46,023 nucleotides of DNA from assembly GCA_030149815.1 (NCBI GenBank), contig JASLHI010000052.1, forward strand, positions 1 to 46,023, read 5' to 3'. A model generated the notes under the pieces. The model was given only the letters and a program-made list of their open reading frames with translations. It was not told where the DNA came from and made no database searches. This stretch comes from Aquirhabdus sp. GTDB lineage: Bacteria; Pseudomonadota; Gammaproteobacteria; Pseudomonadales; Moraxellaceae. A program made the position numbers and the translations under genes. Below are positions 7,882 through 16,529 of the stretch, piece after piece (the first letter of the stretch is position 1; every line of letters starts with the position of its first letter).

Positions 7882-8718
7882 ATGGCTGGAACTCTCTTTG
7901 TTGTTGCCACACCGATTGGTCATTTAGATGACTTCTCACGCCGTGCAGAACATACGCTCAAAACATGCCAAATCATTGCAGCCGAAGACACGCGCCACTC
8001 AGGACATTTACTGTCCGCGTATAGCATTAACACACCAACAACCCCATGCCATGATCACAACGAAGGACAAAAAGTCCCAGAACTGATTGCAAGAATGCAG
8101 CAAGGTGATCATATCTCTCTGATCAGTGACGCAGGTACACCGCTCATTAGCGACCCCGGTTTTCGATTAGTTCGTGCTGCACATGAAGCGGGAATTCGCG
8201 TTGTTCCTGTTCCTGGTGCATGCGCAGCAATCTCAGCACTGTCAGCATCAGGACTACCGAGTGACCGTTTTAGTTTTGAAGGGTTTCTTCCAGCAAAGAC
8301 TCATGCGCGCAAGCAAACTCTTGATGGGTTAAAGAAGGACACCCGCACCCTGATTTTCTACGAAGCACCACATCGCATATTAGATAGCTTGATTGATTTA
8401 AATGAAGTATTGGGCAAAGACCGACAAGCCTGCATCGCTCGTGAAATCACAAAGACGTTTGAGACAATTAAAAAAGCCACGTTAGGTGAACTTCTTGAGT
8501 TTGTTAAAAATGATAGTAATCAAGAACGTGGAGAAATTGTGCTTGTCGTAGGCGGATACGATGCAGAACAAGAAGTCGAAAATACAGAGGCAACCGATAA
8601 ACTGCTGAAACGCTTATTGCAAGACTTATCAGTTAAAGCCGCTGCACAACTTGCTTCTGAGCTCACTGGCATCAAAAAAAATGAACTTTATCAACGCGCA
8701 TTACAGTTAAAAGATTAA
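7882..8718 (+). CDS. rsmI: 16S rRNA (cytidine-1402 2'-O) methyltransferase
   Basis: RsmI uses S-adenosylmethionine to methylate the 2'-hydroxyl of C1402 in 16S rRNA, tuning the decoding centre. At 278 aa it has the standard length. The tetrapyrrole-methylase fold motifs are clear: TLFVVATPIGHLDD at the N-terminus, AAEDTRHSGHLL, ISDAGTPLISDPG, and VPVPGACAAISALSASGLP, then FYEAPHR and REITKTFE. Divergent from lpoA, the usual arrangement in gammaproteobacteria. Followed by a strong terminator. Confidence 0.96.
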   Translation: MAGTLFVVATPIGHLDDFSRRAEHTLKTCQIIAAEDTRHSGHLLSAYSINTPTTPCHDHNEGQKVPELIARMQQGDHISLISDAGTPLISDPGFRLVRAAHEAGIRVVPVPGACAAISALSASGLPSDRFSFEGFLPAKTHARKQTLDGLKKDTRTLIFYEAPHRILDSLIDLNEVLGKDRQACIAREITKTFETIKKATLGELLEFVKNDSNQERGEIVLVVGGYDAEQEVENTEATDKLLKRLLQDLSVKAAAQLASELTGIKKNELYQRALQLKD

Positions 8719-8744
8719 AAAAGAAACTTTCTTATTTTTATAAT

Positions 8745-8782
8745 AATTAAGTAAGTTAAATGATTAACTTACTTAATTTTTT
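8745..8782 (+). terminator. Rho-independent terminator of rsmI
   Basis: A perfect 15-bp stem, AATTAAGTAAGTTAA (8745-8759) with its complement at 8764-8778, a 4-nt loop and a T run. The AT-rich stem reads both ways, so it may also serve the SutA-like gene on the minus strand. Confidence 0.85.
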
Positions 8783-8817
8783 ACTCGCACTAATTATTCA
8801 CACCAATCTTATTCGTA

Positions 8818-9120
8818 TTAATCGCGAATACTCTCATCTGGCGGAACTTCTTGAATACGTCCACCTTGCGCAAGAAAGCGTTCAAGCTCGTCTGCTAATC
8901 TCTGACGTTCATCACGCTTTGCACTAGGAGATAAACTCTCTGCCTGAGCCAAATCATCAGGAGCAGGACGACCCTCTCCATCTTCTTTTCCTGAACCAGA
9001 ATCTGCGCCGACTTCCTCTGATGCGACTGCTGCGTCTACATCATCAAGACTATCGTCATCCGACACTTCATCAGATGGATCTACGCCTTCGTAATCATCT
9101 GTATATTCAGTACTGCTCAT
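8818..9120 (-). CDS. SutA-like small acidic protein
   Basis: A 100-aa, very acidic protein. The first about 55 residues are low-complexity Asp/Glu/Ser/Gly and probably disordered. The last 35 form a basic-acidic helix ending KRDERQRLADELERFLAQG then GRIQEVPP, which resembles the core of SutA, a small RNA-polymerase-binding regulator of slow growth in Pseudomonas (its equivalent reads like AMEEFLSRGGKVQE). The resemblance is from memory and the disordered part cannot be compared. The ATG follows AGGAGAGG, a strong ribosome-binding site. It could also be an unrelated acidic protein. Confidence 0.65.
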   Translation of the reverse strand: MSSTEYTDDYEGVDPSDEVSDDDSLDDVDAAVASEEVGADSGSGKEDGEGRPAPDDLAQAESLSPSAKRDERQRLADELERFLAQGGRIQEVPPDESIRD

Positions 9121-9281
9121 CTACCTCTCCTTTTACGACTTACTTCAACACACATGCCATTTTTACGCTTTATATCATATCTTTATTAGAGATTGCAGCG
9201 TCTTTTTGAATGCGTTTTGCATAGCCTAACTTTAGCAAGCAGTTTTCATTTGCGCTAGTCTTGCTTACCCCTTTACAGCGT

Positions 9282-9298
9282 GATAAGTACCACTTATC
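9282..9298. other. Short hairpin between ubiI and the SutA-like gene
   Basis: GATAAGT and ACTTATC around a 3-nt loop. It lies in the 237-bp gap after ubiI and upstream of the SutA-like gene on the minus strand. It lacks a T run, so it may be a weak terminator or a regulatory element. Confidence 0.35.
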
Positions 9299-9357
9299 TG
9301 GATTATTTTTTGTATATATTTACAACGAATATGTCAATTTACTCAAACAAAAATCAA

Positions 9358-10647
9358 CTAATGAGCAATACGATAGCGCGTTGATTTAATTGCACTACGC
9401 CCACTAGCTTGTTCGCCAACAATATGACGCAATCCATCAAATTGAGTTAGCAAATGCATCCCCTCACCGCGCAACCACATGATCCATTGCTGATCAGAAC
9501 TTTGCATCCAACCCAGGATTGATAATCCATGCATCATCACACTGTTTGGCAACCTACGCTCTCGCTCATAGCGCTTGAGCGTCTGTCTATGCGCCCATAG
9601 CCCACGATCGCGATCATGGAGTAAAGCATCAGCCAAAACAGCTGCATCTAAACAACCTAAATTGACACCTTGCCCCGCCATTGGATGAACAACATGTGCA
9701 GCATCACCAACCAATGCCAAACCATCCAAACAATAAAGCTTGGCTTGCTGTGCTTTCAGAGGAAAAATTCCGCGCGACTCAATCGCCGTCACTTGACCAA
9801 GTACATAGCCACTTGCATGACTCAATTTAGCCATCAACGCGGCATCGTCTAAATCAGCCATATCTTGCGCATCTACTGCGGGTAGCGTCCAAACAATAGA
9901 CTGCCAACAATCTTCTTCATCGGGCGATTGAACTGGATGATTCGCCAACGGTAAAAAAGCTAATGGACCTGTGGACAAAAAGACTTGCCTTGCGATTCCA
10001 CCATGTGGCTTTTCTGTGCGAATCGCACCCGTCAAAGCCATTTGCTTATAATCCAATAGCTCAACTTGAATCCCCGCAAGCTGGCGTACCATTGAGCCTG
10101 CGCCATCCGCACCAATGACTAACGGTGTTCGATAACACTCGCCACTTTCGAGTGAGACTTGCCAATCATAACTAAAGCGCTCAATGTTTTTCAGACGTTT
10201 AGGCTGTAAATATCGTGCGCCTAATTTTTCCTGTAGGACTTGCTGTAATGCCAAAGCCAACACACTTGGCTCTACCATACTGCCAAGTAAGGTACTCTCT
10301 TGATTAATTCTGAGCTGATCTACATTGCCGAAATCAAGAAGACCTCGACCATCACGCGACCAAACCTGCATCCCTTGATACGGTGCATGGCGAACCACAC
10401 GCGACCAGACACCCACTCGCTCTAATAAACTCAAACTTGCAGGACTCAGTGCCCATACGCGAGCATCTCTTTGATCCAGCAACTCTTTCGCACGCACTTC
10501 ATCTGTCAATGGTGGCGCAGCATCAACAACGATGACATCCACACCTGACTCAGCAAGCAGTAATGCACATAAGCCGCCGACCAAGCCGCCACCAACGATG
10601 ACAGCATCTGCGTTTTTAGGAGTAATTTGAGCAGAGTTGACTGTCAT
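9358..10647 (-). CDS. ubiI: Ubiquinone-biosynthesis FAD hydroxylase (UbiI type)
   Basis: A 429-aa flavoprotein monooxygenase of the UbiH/UbiI/UbiF family, predicted to hydroxylate the octaprenyl-phenol ring (C5 for UbiI) in ubiquinone synthesis. It has the FAD GxGxxG motif (VGGGLVGGLCALLLA, about 18-32), the DG motif (VIGADGAGS) and the second FAD motif (LVGDAAHVVHPMAGQGVNLG). VWALSPASLSLLERVGVW is typical of UbiI/UbiF rather than UbiH. Its ATG overlaps the ubiH stop by 4 bases (ATGA), indicating translational coupling. Specificity for C5 versus C6 rests on position in the pepP-ubiH-ubiI order. Confidence 0.88.
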   Translation of the reverse strand: MTVNSAQITPKNADAVIVGGGLVGGLCALLLAESGVDVIVVDAAPPLTDEVRAKELLDQRDARVWALSPASLSLLERVGVWSRVVRHAPYQGMQVWSRDGRGLLDFGNVDQLRINQESTLLGSMVEPSVLALALQQVLQEKLGARYLQPKRLKNIERFSYDWQVSLESGECYRTPLVIGADGAGSMVRQLAGIQVELLDYKQMALTGAIRTEKPHGGIARQVFLSTGPLAFLPLANHPVQSPDEEDCWQSIVWTLPAVDAQDMADLDDAALMAKLSHASGYVLGQVTAIESRGIFPLKAQQAKLYCLDGLALVGDAAHVVHPMAGQGVNLGCLDAAVLADALLHDRDRGLWAHRQTLKRYERERRLPNSVMMHGLSILGWMQSSDQQWIMWLRGEGMHLLTQFDGLRHIVGEQASGRSAIKSTRYRIAH

Positions 10648-11927
10648 ACTTTTAATCCCATCGCATAATTTGCGACAAGCTGTTTTGCACCTGGAATTGC
10701 ATCAAACGCCAATAGCCCAGTGTTTCGAGCCAGTTTCAATAACGGATTAGAATGAGTAAAACCACGAACGATCGAATCGCAGAATCGAATCACACGTTTT
10801 TGGTCTGTTAATCGTGATTTTTCATAATCGGCAAGAATTTGATGCTCACCTAAATCATTTCCTTGAGTGGCTTGTATACCTAAAGTATGCGTCAAGACCT
10901 GCGCATCACGAATACACAGATTAAAACCCTGCCCAGCTACTGGATGCAAAGTATGCGCAGCATTACCCATGAGCACGACACGACCAATAGCTTGCCTTTG
11001 TGCCAAAACTTGAGATAAAGGATAAGCAAAACGATTTCCAGTTTTTTCAAATCTTCCAGCACGATTGCCAAAAGTTTCCTGTAAGGCATCCAGAAACCGA
11101 CTGTCGTTCTCCGCACCCAACCAATCTTGCTCTGTTCCCTTCGGCACGGTCCAAACGACAGCACGACGAATATCACCACACAATGGTAAAAGAGCCAAAG
11201 GTCCTTGAGGAGAAAAACGTTCAAATGCTTGCTGGTTATGAGGTTTACTCGTTTGCACCGTAGTGACTAATGCAACTTGACCATAATCATGTTCACTCAC
11301 ATCCACACCCACAGCACGACGACAAAATGAATCACGACCATCCGCAGCGATGAGAATAGGGCTCTTCATATTAAAGACTTGATTCTCACCTGCTGTGGTC
11401 ATTTTCACCGCAGTGATCGTGACAAACTCAGCATCCTGTGTGAGTTCAGTCACATTCACGCCATCGATTAATGTAATGAGTTCATTAGTACGAACTTTAC
11501 TTAACAGTACGCGACCTAGCCATGCATTTTCAATCACTTGACCAAAGCTTTCCAAACCTTCTTGGTTGGCATCTAATCGAGCTTTACCAAAACTACCTTG
11601 CTCACTGATATGAATCTGAAAAATCGGCGTTGCGAACTCCTGTAGAACGCTCCACAGCCCTAAATCAGTAAAAATCTGTACGGTTCGACGTGATAACGCC
11701 GTATTTCTCGCATCAAAACTCGAATAATAAGGTGTATCGCTGATATTTTCTGGATAGCGGATTGCCTCCAAAATCGTGACAGGAATCCCTTTCTGCGCCA
11801 ACATCAACGCCAAAGTCAAACCTACCATACCACCACCCACAATTAACAATGGGGCTTTGATCAGCGTTAAACTTTCTTTGAGAAAAGGATCTTCGTGACT
11901 ATTAGTATTACTCTCAACATTCGACAT
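10644..11927 (-). CDS. ubiH: 2-octaprenyl-6-methoxyphenol hydroxylase UbiH
   Basis: A 427-aa FAD monooxygenase hydroxylating C1 of the quinone precursor. Visible motifs are VGGGMVGLTLALMLAQKG (about 31-48), the arginine-containing FDARNTALS segment, AADGRDSFCRRA, GPLALLPL, and the second FAD motif VVLMGNAAHTLHPVAGQG. The C-terminal LARNTGLLAFDAIPGAKQ matches UbiH. Residues 1-25 are an extra N-terminal tail compared with enteric UbiH. Lies 70 bp after pepP and overlaps ubiI. Confidence 0.9.
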   Translation of the reverse strand: MSNVESNTNSHEDPFLKESLTLIKAPLLIVGGGMVGLTLALMLAQKGIPVTILEAIRYPENISDTPYYSSFDARNTALSRRTVQIFTDLGLWSVLQEFATPIFQIHISEQGSFGKARLDANQEGLESFGQVIENAWLGRVLLSKVRTNELITLIDGVNVTELTQDAEFVTITAVKMTTAGENQVFNMKSPILIAADGRDSFCRRAVGVDVSEHDYGQVALVTTVQTSKPHNQQAFERFSPQGPLALLPLCGDIRRAVVWTVPKGTEQDWLGAENDSRFLDALQETFGNRAGRFEKTGNRFAYPLSQVLAQRQAIGRVVLMGNAAHTLHPVAGQGFNLCIRDAQVLTHTLGIQATQGNDLGEHQILADYEKSRLTDQKRVIRFCDSIVRGFTHSNPLLKLARNTGLLAFDAIPGAKQLVANYAMGLKV

Positions 11928-11997
11928 TGTTGTATCCGTATAGTGGTGTCTGTTTAGTGAATTTATTTACTGTTTCTTCTTGCATGCTTAACAAAGG

Positions 11998-13392
11998 TCA
12001 AGCAACGCGCCCCTTTTGCATTAACTGCTCAATTTCACTGACTTCTTTAGGTACATCACGGGTCAAAACCTCTGCACCATTTGCAGTGACCAACACATCA
12101 TCTTCAATACGAATCCCAATTCCACGCCAGCGCGCCTCAACGGTTTCATCATCAGGCGCCACATACAATCCTGGCTCGACTGTCAACACCATTCCTACTT
12201 CTAAAGAACGCCATTCGTTATTCACTTTATATGCACCCACATCATGTACATCCATCCCCAACCAGTGCCCTGTGCCGTGCATATAGAATCGACGATGCGC
12301 GCCCGCTTGGATCAATGCATCAATATCAGGATGTTTCTCATCCAGTTGTAATAGTCCTAAACGTACCAAACCTTCGGCAAGGACACGCACTGCAACGGCA
12401 TCATAATGTTTACATGATGCACCGACTTTAACTGCATCAATTGCTGCCAATTGTGCATCTAATACGAGTTGATACAAAGCTTTCTGCTCAGGTGAAAATA
12501 CACCATTCACAGGGAAAGTACGGGTAATATCTGCGGCATAGTGATCTAACTCTCCACCCGCATCAATCAACACTAAATCACCATCTTTCAACGGTGCATT
12601 GTTTTCGACATAGTGCAAGATACAGCCATTCGCTCCACCGCCCACGATACTGTTATACGCAGTCTGACAACCATTTCTAGTAAACTCGTAAAGCAGCTCT
12701 GCTTCTAGTGCAAACTCCATCATTTGAGGATGAACATTTTGCATGGCACGAATATGCGCCTGCGCACTAATCTGCCCAACACGTCGCATGGTATTGATTT
12801 CATGTTCATCTTTAATCAGACGCATCTCATCAAGCAAAGAATCCAGTTGAATAATCTCAACTGGCACAGATCCGCCCTGACGCTGATTAGAGACAGCATT
12901 TTTGAGCCATTGACTGATTTTTAAGTCAAAATCACTGTCATTACCTAAACGTACATAAAGACGTTTTTTACCCACTAATAATCTTGGAATCCAACTATCT
13001 AAATCTTCGATTTTATAGGCAACTTCAGCACCGAAAGTCTCAACCGCTCCAGCAGTTCCCGCACGTAAACCATCCCAAATTTCACGTTCACGATTACGCT
13101 CACGACAAAACAAACCATATTCAGCATCAATCTGATTAGTCATCGTTTTGGAATGACTAGCTTTTGGCTGAATAAAAGCCAGCGCTTCTGGTTCTGAAAA
13201 ACCTGTCAAATAATAAAAACTACTATCTGCACGAAAGCGATACTCTGCATCTCGATTACGAATATGTGTTGGACTGGTTGTAATCAGTGCAATCGAATCC
13301 TCACCCATTTGAGCAAGCAAACGCGCACGCCGCTCTGCGTAAACCGAAGGCAAACTGTAAGTAGTTAGTGCAAAATCAGCGAGTTGATTCAT
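11998..13392 (-). CDS. pepP: Xaa-Pro aminopeptidase P
   Basis: PepP releases N-terminal residues before proline and is a di-Mn(II) enzyme of the pita-bread fold. The N-terminal aminopeptidase-P domain includes FYYLTGF and PEALAF. Metal ligands are recognisable in order: D in LIDAGGELD, D in AADITRTFP, H in the HGTGHWLGMDVHD block, E in LTVEPGLYV, and E in GIRIEDDVLV. At 464 aa it is slightly longer than E. coli PepP (441). The conserved ygfB-pepP-ubiH-ubiI order supports the call. Confidence 0.94.
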   Translation of the reverse strand: MNQLADFALTTYSLPSVYAERRARLLAQMGEDSIALITTSPTHIRNRDAEYRFRADSSFYYLTGFSEPEALAFIQPKASHSKTMTNQIDAEYGLFCRERNREREIWDGLRAGTAGAVETFGAEVAYKIEDLDSWIPRLLVGKKRLYVRLGNDSDFDLKISQWLKNAVSNQRQGGSVPVEIIQLDSLLDEMRLIKDEHEINTMRRVGQISAQAHIRAMQNVHPQMMEFALEAELLYEFTRNGCQTAYNSIVGGGANGCILHYVENNAPLKDGDLVLIDAGGELDHYAADITRTFPVNGVFSPEQKALYQLVLDAQLAAIDAVKVGASCKHYDAVAVRVLAEGLVRLGLLQLDEKHPDIDALIQAGAHRRFYMHGTGHWLGMDVHDVGAYKVNNEWRSLEVGMVLTVEPGLYVAPDDETVEARWRGIGIRIEDDVLVTANGAEVLTRDVPKEVSEIEQLMQKGRVA

Positions 13393-13436
13393 CGAAAACA
13401 GCCCAATCCAAGATAATAGTTCAGTATGACAGTTCG

Positions 13437-14081
13437 TTAAGAAGGTCTTGCTGGGTTAAAAACTTCAACCACAGAAGAATCAATCTCCTCATGCTCATCA
13501 ATCAGCGTTTCATTGGGTGAAACAATGGGTTTTCCTGTCAATAACGTTGTCCGTGAAACAGGTAAACGCTCACGACCTACACCTAAACTGACTGGAATTA
13601 AACGGGCGAATTCAACCAAATCAGTGTAGCTTTCCTCGCCATCCTCATCGTCATCTTCGTCGTTATAGAGCAACCCAGCCACATCACTTAAACTACGTAA
13701 GATTTCCGCTTCATCTTTGCGAATCTTCCCGCCCGTCAATCCAAAGCCTAACAAAACACCACTACTCCAACTTGCCAGCGCTTCAACACGCTCTTGCAAA
13801 GGATGATCGTCATCAGGCAATAACGGCGCATAATCAAGATTGTCATCTGCCAATGCCGCCGCCGTATCTTCTGCCTCTTCGGTCAATAACCTGAGTGCAT
13901 CCTCTGGCAATGGCTCAAAACCAATTCTCGCCAAAATGGCTTGCCATTCTTCACCTGTAGGTGGCTCTGACACAACCACAATCCCTGTCAACAAACCATG
14001 CAATTCACTTGCACCAGACAACTCAGACACTTTCGAAAAGCGACCCTCCCATTCGGTCCAACCAGAAGCATCATCATGCAT
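13437..14081 (-). CDS. ygfB: UPF0149 family protein YgfB
   Basis: A 214-aa cytoplasmic protein of the UPF0149/YgfB (YecA) family. Diagnostic features are the N-terminal ASELHGLLTGIV helix, the WSSGVLLGFGL segment, and the SDVAGLLYNDEDDDEDGEESYTDLVEF-type acidic region near 140-160. It lacks the C-terminal SEC-C zinc motif, as YgfB does. In Pseudomonas a homologue influences expression of a programmed-lysis/resistance pathway; the function here is unknown. The ATG follows AAAGGG. First gene of the ygfB-pepP-ubiH-ubiI cluster. About 45 residues at the C-terminus are beyond the usual length. Confidence 0.88.
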   Translation of the reverse strand: MHDDASGWTEWEGRFSKVSELSGASELHGLLTGIVVVSEPPTGEEWQAILARIGFEPLPEDALRLLTEEAEDTAAALADDNLDYAPLLPDDDHPLQERVEALASWSSGVLLGFGLTGGKIRKDEAEILRSLSDVAGLLYNDEDDDEDGEESYTDLVEFARLIPVSLGVGRERLPVSRTTLLTGKPIVSPNETLIDEHEEIDSSVVEVFNPARPS

Positions 14082-14409
14082 TGCATTAACCCTTTCTTAA
14101 ACTGCTTTGTAAAAAATCAACCCACTTGAATAAAGTAGCTACTCAATTATTGTCGCTAATATAAACCTGTTTTGAATTGGCTGCTATCGACAAGTCACTG
14201 AACAAAGAATCAATACAGTGATCTTTTTTAAGGAATCATGAAGCTTAGACTCTTCTTCACGCCATAACATGCGAAAAAATAGTATTGTGTTAAAACCGTT
14301 GATATACCGCAATCTATGTTGACCCAGCTAGGCTGAGCCTACTATATTAGCGTTCGATATCATCAGATGCGAAAAATCATCTGATTCACAAAAAAGTGGC
14401 GACGAAATT
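14082..14409. other. Intergenic region with divergent promoters
   Basis: The 328-bp gap separates divergent ygfB and the coiled-coil gene. It contains no credible gene. Two small hairpins are visible near the plus-strand gene: TAGGC with GCCTA around 14329-14341, and ATCAGATG (14362-14369) with CATCTGAT (14378-14385). They would lie in the 5' leader or around its promoter. Confidence 0.4.
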
Positions 14410-14883
14410 ATGTTAGCAGAACTTCAACACGTACAAACACTCATCAGTCGCTTAACTGAGCAACTACACACCAAACAACTTGAAAATACAGAGCTTCAGG
14501 AACAGCTTTGCCTGCAAACTGTTAATCCTGAAGATGAGGCGGCGCGCGCTGAGTTGCAACAACAAGTGCAGCAATTCGAAGCGCAGCATGCTCAGAATGA
14601 ACAAGAGAAATTAGAGCTGAAAGATCGTCATCAAGCGCTAGAACTTGCGCATCTCGCATTAAGCGACTCACTCTCACAAGCTCAGCTACAAATTACAGAA
14701 CTGGAGCAACAAAAACTCGCATTAGAAAGCCAATATGCAGAGTTCAATGAGATCAAAGCTCAGCTTGAAGCAGAACGTGATGCATTATTACGCAAAAATG
14801 ATTTTGCTAAACAAAAAGTCGAAGCAATTATTCATCGTTTATCAATGCTTGGTCAGACAGCCGCTACAGATTCAAACTTATAA
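14410..14883 (+). CDS. Coiled-coil protein upstream of zapA
   Basis: A 157-aa protein that is almost entirely coiled coil (about residues 3-145, rich in Gln, Glu, Leu and Ala, no Pro/Gly breaks after residue 38). Many gammaproteobacteria carry a short coiled-coil protein at this position (TIGR02449-like, ZapB-like), just before zapA, but those are usually about 70 aa, so this is about twice as long. A role alongside FtsZ-ring proteins is inferred from position only. No strong Shine-Dalgarno is visible. Confidence 0.7.
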   Translation: MLAELQHVQTLISRLTEQLHTKQLENTELQEQLCLQTVNPEDEAARAELQQQVQQFEAQHAQNEQEKLELKDRHQALELAHLALSDSLSQAQLQITELEQQKLALESQYAEFNEIKAQLEAERDALLRKNDFAKQKVEAIIHRLSMLGQTAATDSNL

Positions 14884-14925
14884 ACTTAAATCTGTAAATT
14901 TAAACCATTTGATTAAACCACTTTA

Positions 14926-14961
14926 AATCACAATAAATCGTGATTAACACCATAAAGTGTT
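14926..14961 (+). other. Two small hairpins in the zapA leader
   Basis: AATCAC with GTGATT (14926-14945) and AACAC with GTGTT (14946-14961) lie back to back between the coiled-coil gene and zapA, just before the AAGGA site. Confidence 0.35.
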
Positions 14962-14978
14962 TAAAAAGGAATTAACTC

Positions 14979-15284
14979 ATGCCAACAGAAGTCATCATTT
15001 TTGACAAAACCTATAAGTTTGAATGCGCACCGAATGAAGAACACAACCTTCACGTCGCAGCAAAAATGCTAGATAATAAATATCGTGAAACACGTATCGC
15101 GATGCCACGTCTTGAAACTGATCGAATCGGTGCAATGGTCGCGTTCAACTTAGTACTCGAACACGCCAAACTTGAGCATCAATTCAGAGTATTTTCTGAT
15201 GAAATTGCAAAAGAAAAGCATCAGATGAGACAACTCATTCAACAACTGACTGAAAGTCTAGAAACCGCCCTAGCCGCTAAATAA
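14979..15284 (+). CDS. zapA: Cell division protein ZapA
   Basis: A 101-aa FtsZ-ring-associated protein that crosslinks FtsZ filaments. The ZapA head is visible in EVIIFDKTYKFECAPNEEHNLHVAAKMLDNKY (not quoted further; residues 4-35), with the typical C-terminal amphipathic coiled coil (about 65-100). Length is standard. The ATG has AAAAGGAATT upstream. Followed by 6S RNA and the 5-formyl-THF cyclo-ligase gene, the classic zapA-ssrS-fthC order. Confidence 0.92.
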   Translation: MPTEVIIFDKTYKFECAPNEEHNLHVAAKMLDNKYRETRIAMPRLETDRIGAMVAFNLVLEHAKLEHQFRVFSDEIAKEKHQMRQLIQQLTESLETALAAK

Positions 15285-15297
15285 TGCGGCTTTATTA
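15272..15297 (+). terminator. Terminator overlapping the zapA stop
   Basis: AGCCGC (15272-15277) pairs with GCGGCT (15286-15291), followed by TTATT. The stem spans the stop codon. A second, longer-loop hairpin, AAACACTCAG (15364-15373) with CTGAGTGTTT (15393-15402), lies downstream. Confidence 0.55.
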
Positions 15298-15405
15298 AAC
15301 TTAAATAGACTTAATGAAACAAATATTCACAGATCATTTGTACCTAAAAAATGCTTTTATATTAAACACTCAGATCATTATTTACTAAAAGACTGAGTGT
15401 TTCCC

Positions 15406-15433
15406 TTGCATCTAGTCAACACACCGTTATACT
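15406..15433 (+). promoter_or_regulatory. Sigma70 promoter of 6S RNA
   Basis: TTGCAT (15406-15411) and TATACT (15428-15433) with a 16-nt spacer. The predicted start at about 15440 is exactly where the 6S RNA sequence begins. Confidence 0.7.
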
Positions 15434-15439
15434 TACTCT

Positions 15440-15618
15440 ATCTCTGAGGTGCGCGCCAAGTAGCCCAATCCCCTGAGCCGATTTCATCCTATTGGGATGC
15501 GTTCTGTTGGTTCTGTGTGCAAGTCTGCCTTGAGTAGAAAGCCTGTGAGCCATCGGCGCCTCCTCCTTGAACCTTATTGGGTTCAAGGGTAACGGTTATT
15601 AGCGGCATTCTTGGAGAC
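15440..15618 (+). ncRNA. ssrS: 6S RNA
   Basis: About 179 nt between zapA and the 5-formyl-THF cyclo-ligase gene. The 5' end ATCTCTGAGGTG can pair with the 3' end near CTTGGAGA. Signature blocks are CCCCTGAGCCGAT on the 5' side and CCTCCTCCTTGAAC with GGGTTCAAGGGTAACGG on the 3' side, closely matching conserved portions of enterobacterial 6S RNA and its hairpin around TTGAACC/GGTTCAA. 6S RNA mimics an open promoter and sequesters sigma70 RNA polymerase in stationary phase. Ends are estimated. Confidence 0.9.
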
Positions 15619-15658
15619 CTAATTTGCTGTTCTATACTCTAAAAAAATATCAATTCTT

Positions 15659-15680
15659 AGCCAGCTCGTACTGGTTTTTT
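15659..15680 (+). terminator. Terminator downstream of 6S RNA
   Basis: CCAG (15661-15664) and CTGG (15671-15674) with flanking A/G-T pairs close a 6-nt loop and are followed by six T. It would separate the 6S transcript from the downstream gene. Confidence 0.6.
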
Positions 15681-15761
15681 CTTTATCTACAACCTCAAAA
15701 ACTCAATCTCACCCTGCAGAAAACAATTGAAATTCTGAGTGATAAAGCATAAAGATACTGC

Positions 15762-16400
15762 ATGAAACCATTTCAACTTCCCGTATCGCAGCATATCACT
15801 GATACACAAGCGCTGCGAAAAAGCATGCGCCGTCAACGTCTCGCCTTGTCAGCACACACGCGTAGACATGCTGGACTCTCTGTTGTTCGTCAAATAAGAC
15901 GAGAACCTCAATTTATTAACTCCCATAAAATTGGCTTGTATTTAGATGCTTTTGGGGAAGTTCCTACTCGCGCACTCATTGAACTATGCTTTCAATTGCG
16001 CAAGACCGTCTATTTACCTGTCGTACACTTTAAAAATAAACCACTGGCTTGGGCTCAAATCACTCGACATCAATGGCTTAGCCAACGTATGACACGCCAT
16101 CGTTTTGGCATGAAACAACCTTTCAAACAGCGTGGCATATCGGTTAAATCATTAGACTATTTATTCATGCCTTTGGTTGCTTTCGACCATCAAGGGCATC
16201 GTTTAGGAATGGGCGGCGGCTTTTATGATCGGACGTTGGCGCACTGTGCAAGCACGCACAAACATCGCAAATTAAAGCCAAGCAAGCCGATACGAGTTGG
16301 ACTGGCTTATGATTTTCAACGTGTCGAAACGATCCAAAGCAATGATTGGGATATTTCTATCCATGCAATCGTCACCCCTAGTGAATATCAACGCTTTTGA
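15762..16400 (+). CDS. fthC: 5-formyltetrahydrofolate cyclo-ligase
   Basis: The enzyme (also called YgfA or MTHFS) converts 5-formyl-THF to 5,10-methenyl-THF using ATP. At 212 aa it is slightly longer than E. coli YgfA. Key features are LRKSMRRQRLALS at the N-terminus (nucleotide contacts), the GLYLDAFGEVPT strand, the folate-site region KSLDYLFMPLVAFD, and the hallmark RLGMGGGFYDRTL glycine-rich loop. The C-terminus with ISIHAIVTPS is typical. No strong Shine-Dalgarno is seen before the ATG. Conserved downstream partner of 6S RNA. Confidence 0.92.
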   Translation: MKPFQLPVSQHITDTQALRKSMRRQRLALSAHTRRHAGLSVVRQIRREPQFINSHKIGLYLDAFGEVPTRALIELCFQLRKTVYLPVVHFKNKPLAWAQITRHQWLSQRMTRHRFGMKQPFKQRGISVKSLDYLFMPLVAFDHQGHRLGMGGGFYDRTLAHCASTHKHRKLKPSKPIRVGLAYDFQRVETIQSNDWDISIHAIVTPSEYQRF

Positions 16401-16529
16401 TCCACGTATTCATGGCACTGGCAAGTTCTTTGCTTCTTTAAAATCAATGATTCTTTTTACTCATTTGCTCACAAAAACAACAGATAGAGAGTAAGCTTCG
16501 ATTAGAGGGCTAATTTCGTGACAATGCCC

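Noticed and set aside
11927..12286. 119-residue open frame opposite pepP
   Set aside because: Lies antisense to the strongly conserved metal-binding region of PepP; Ser/Thr-rich composition typical of shadow frames.
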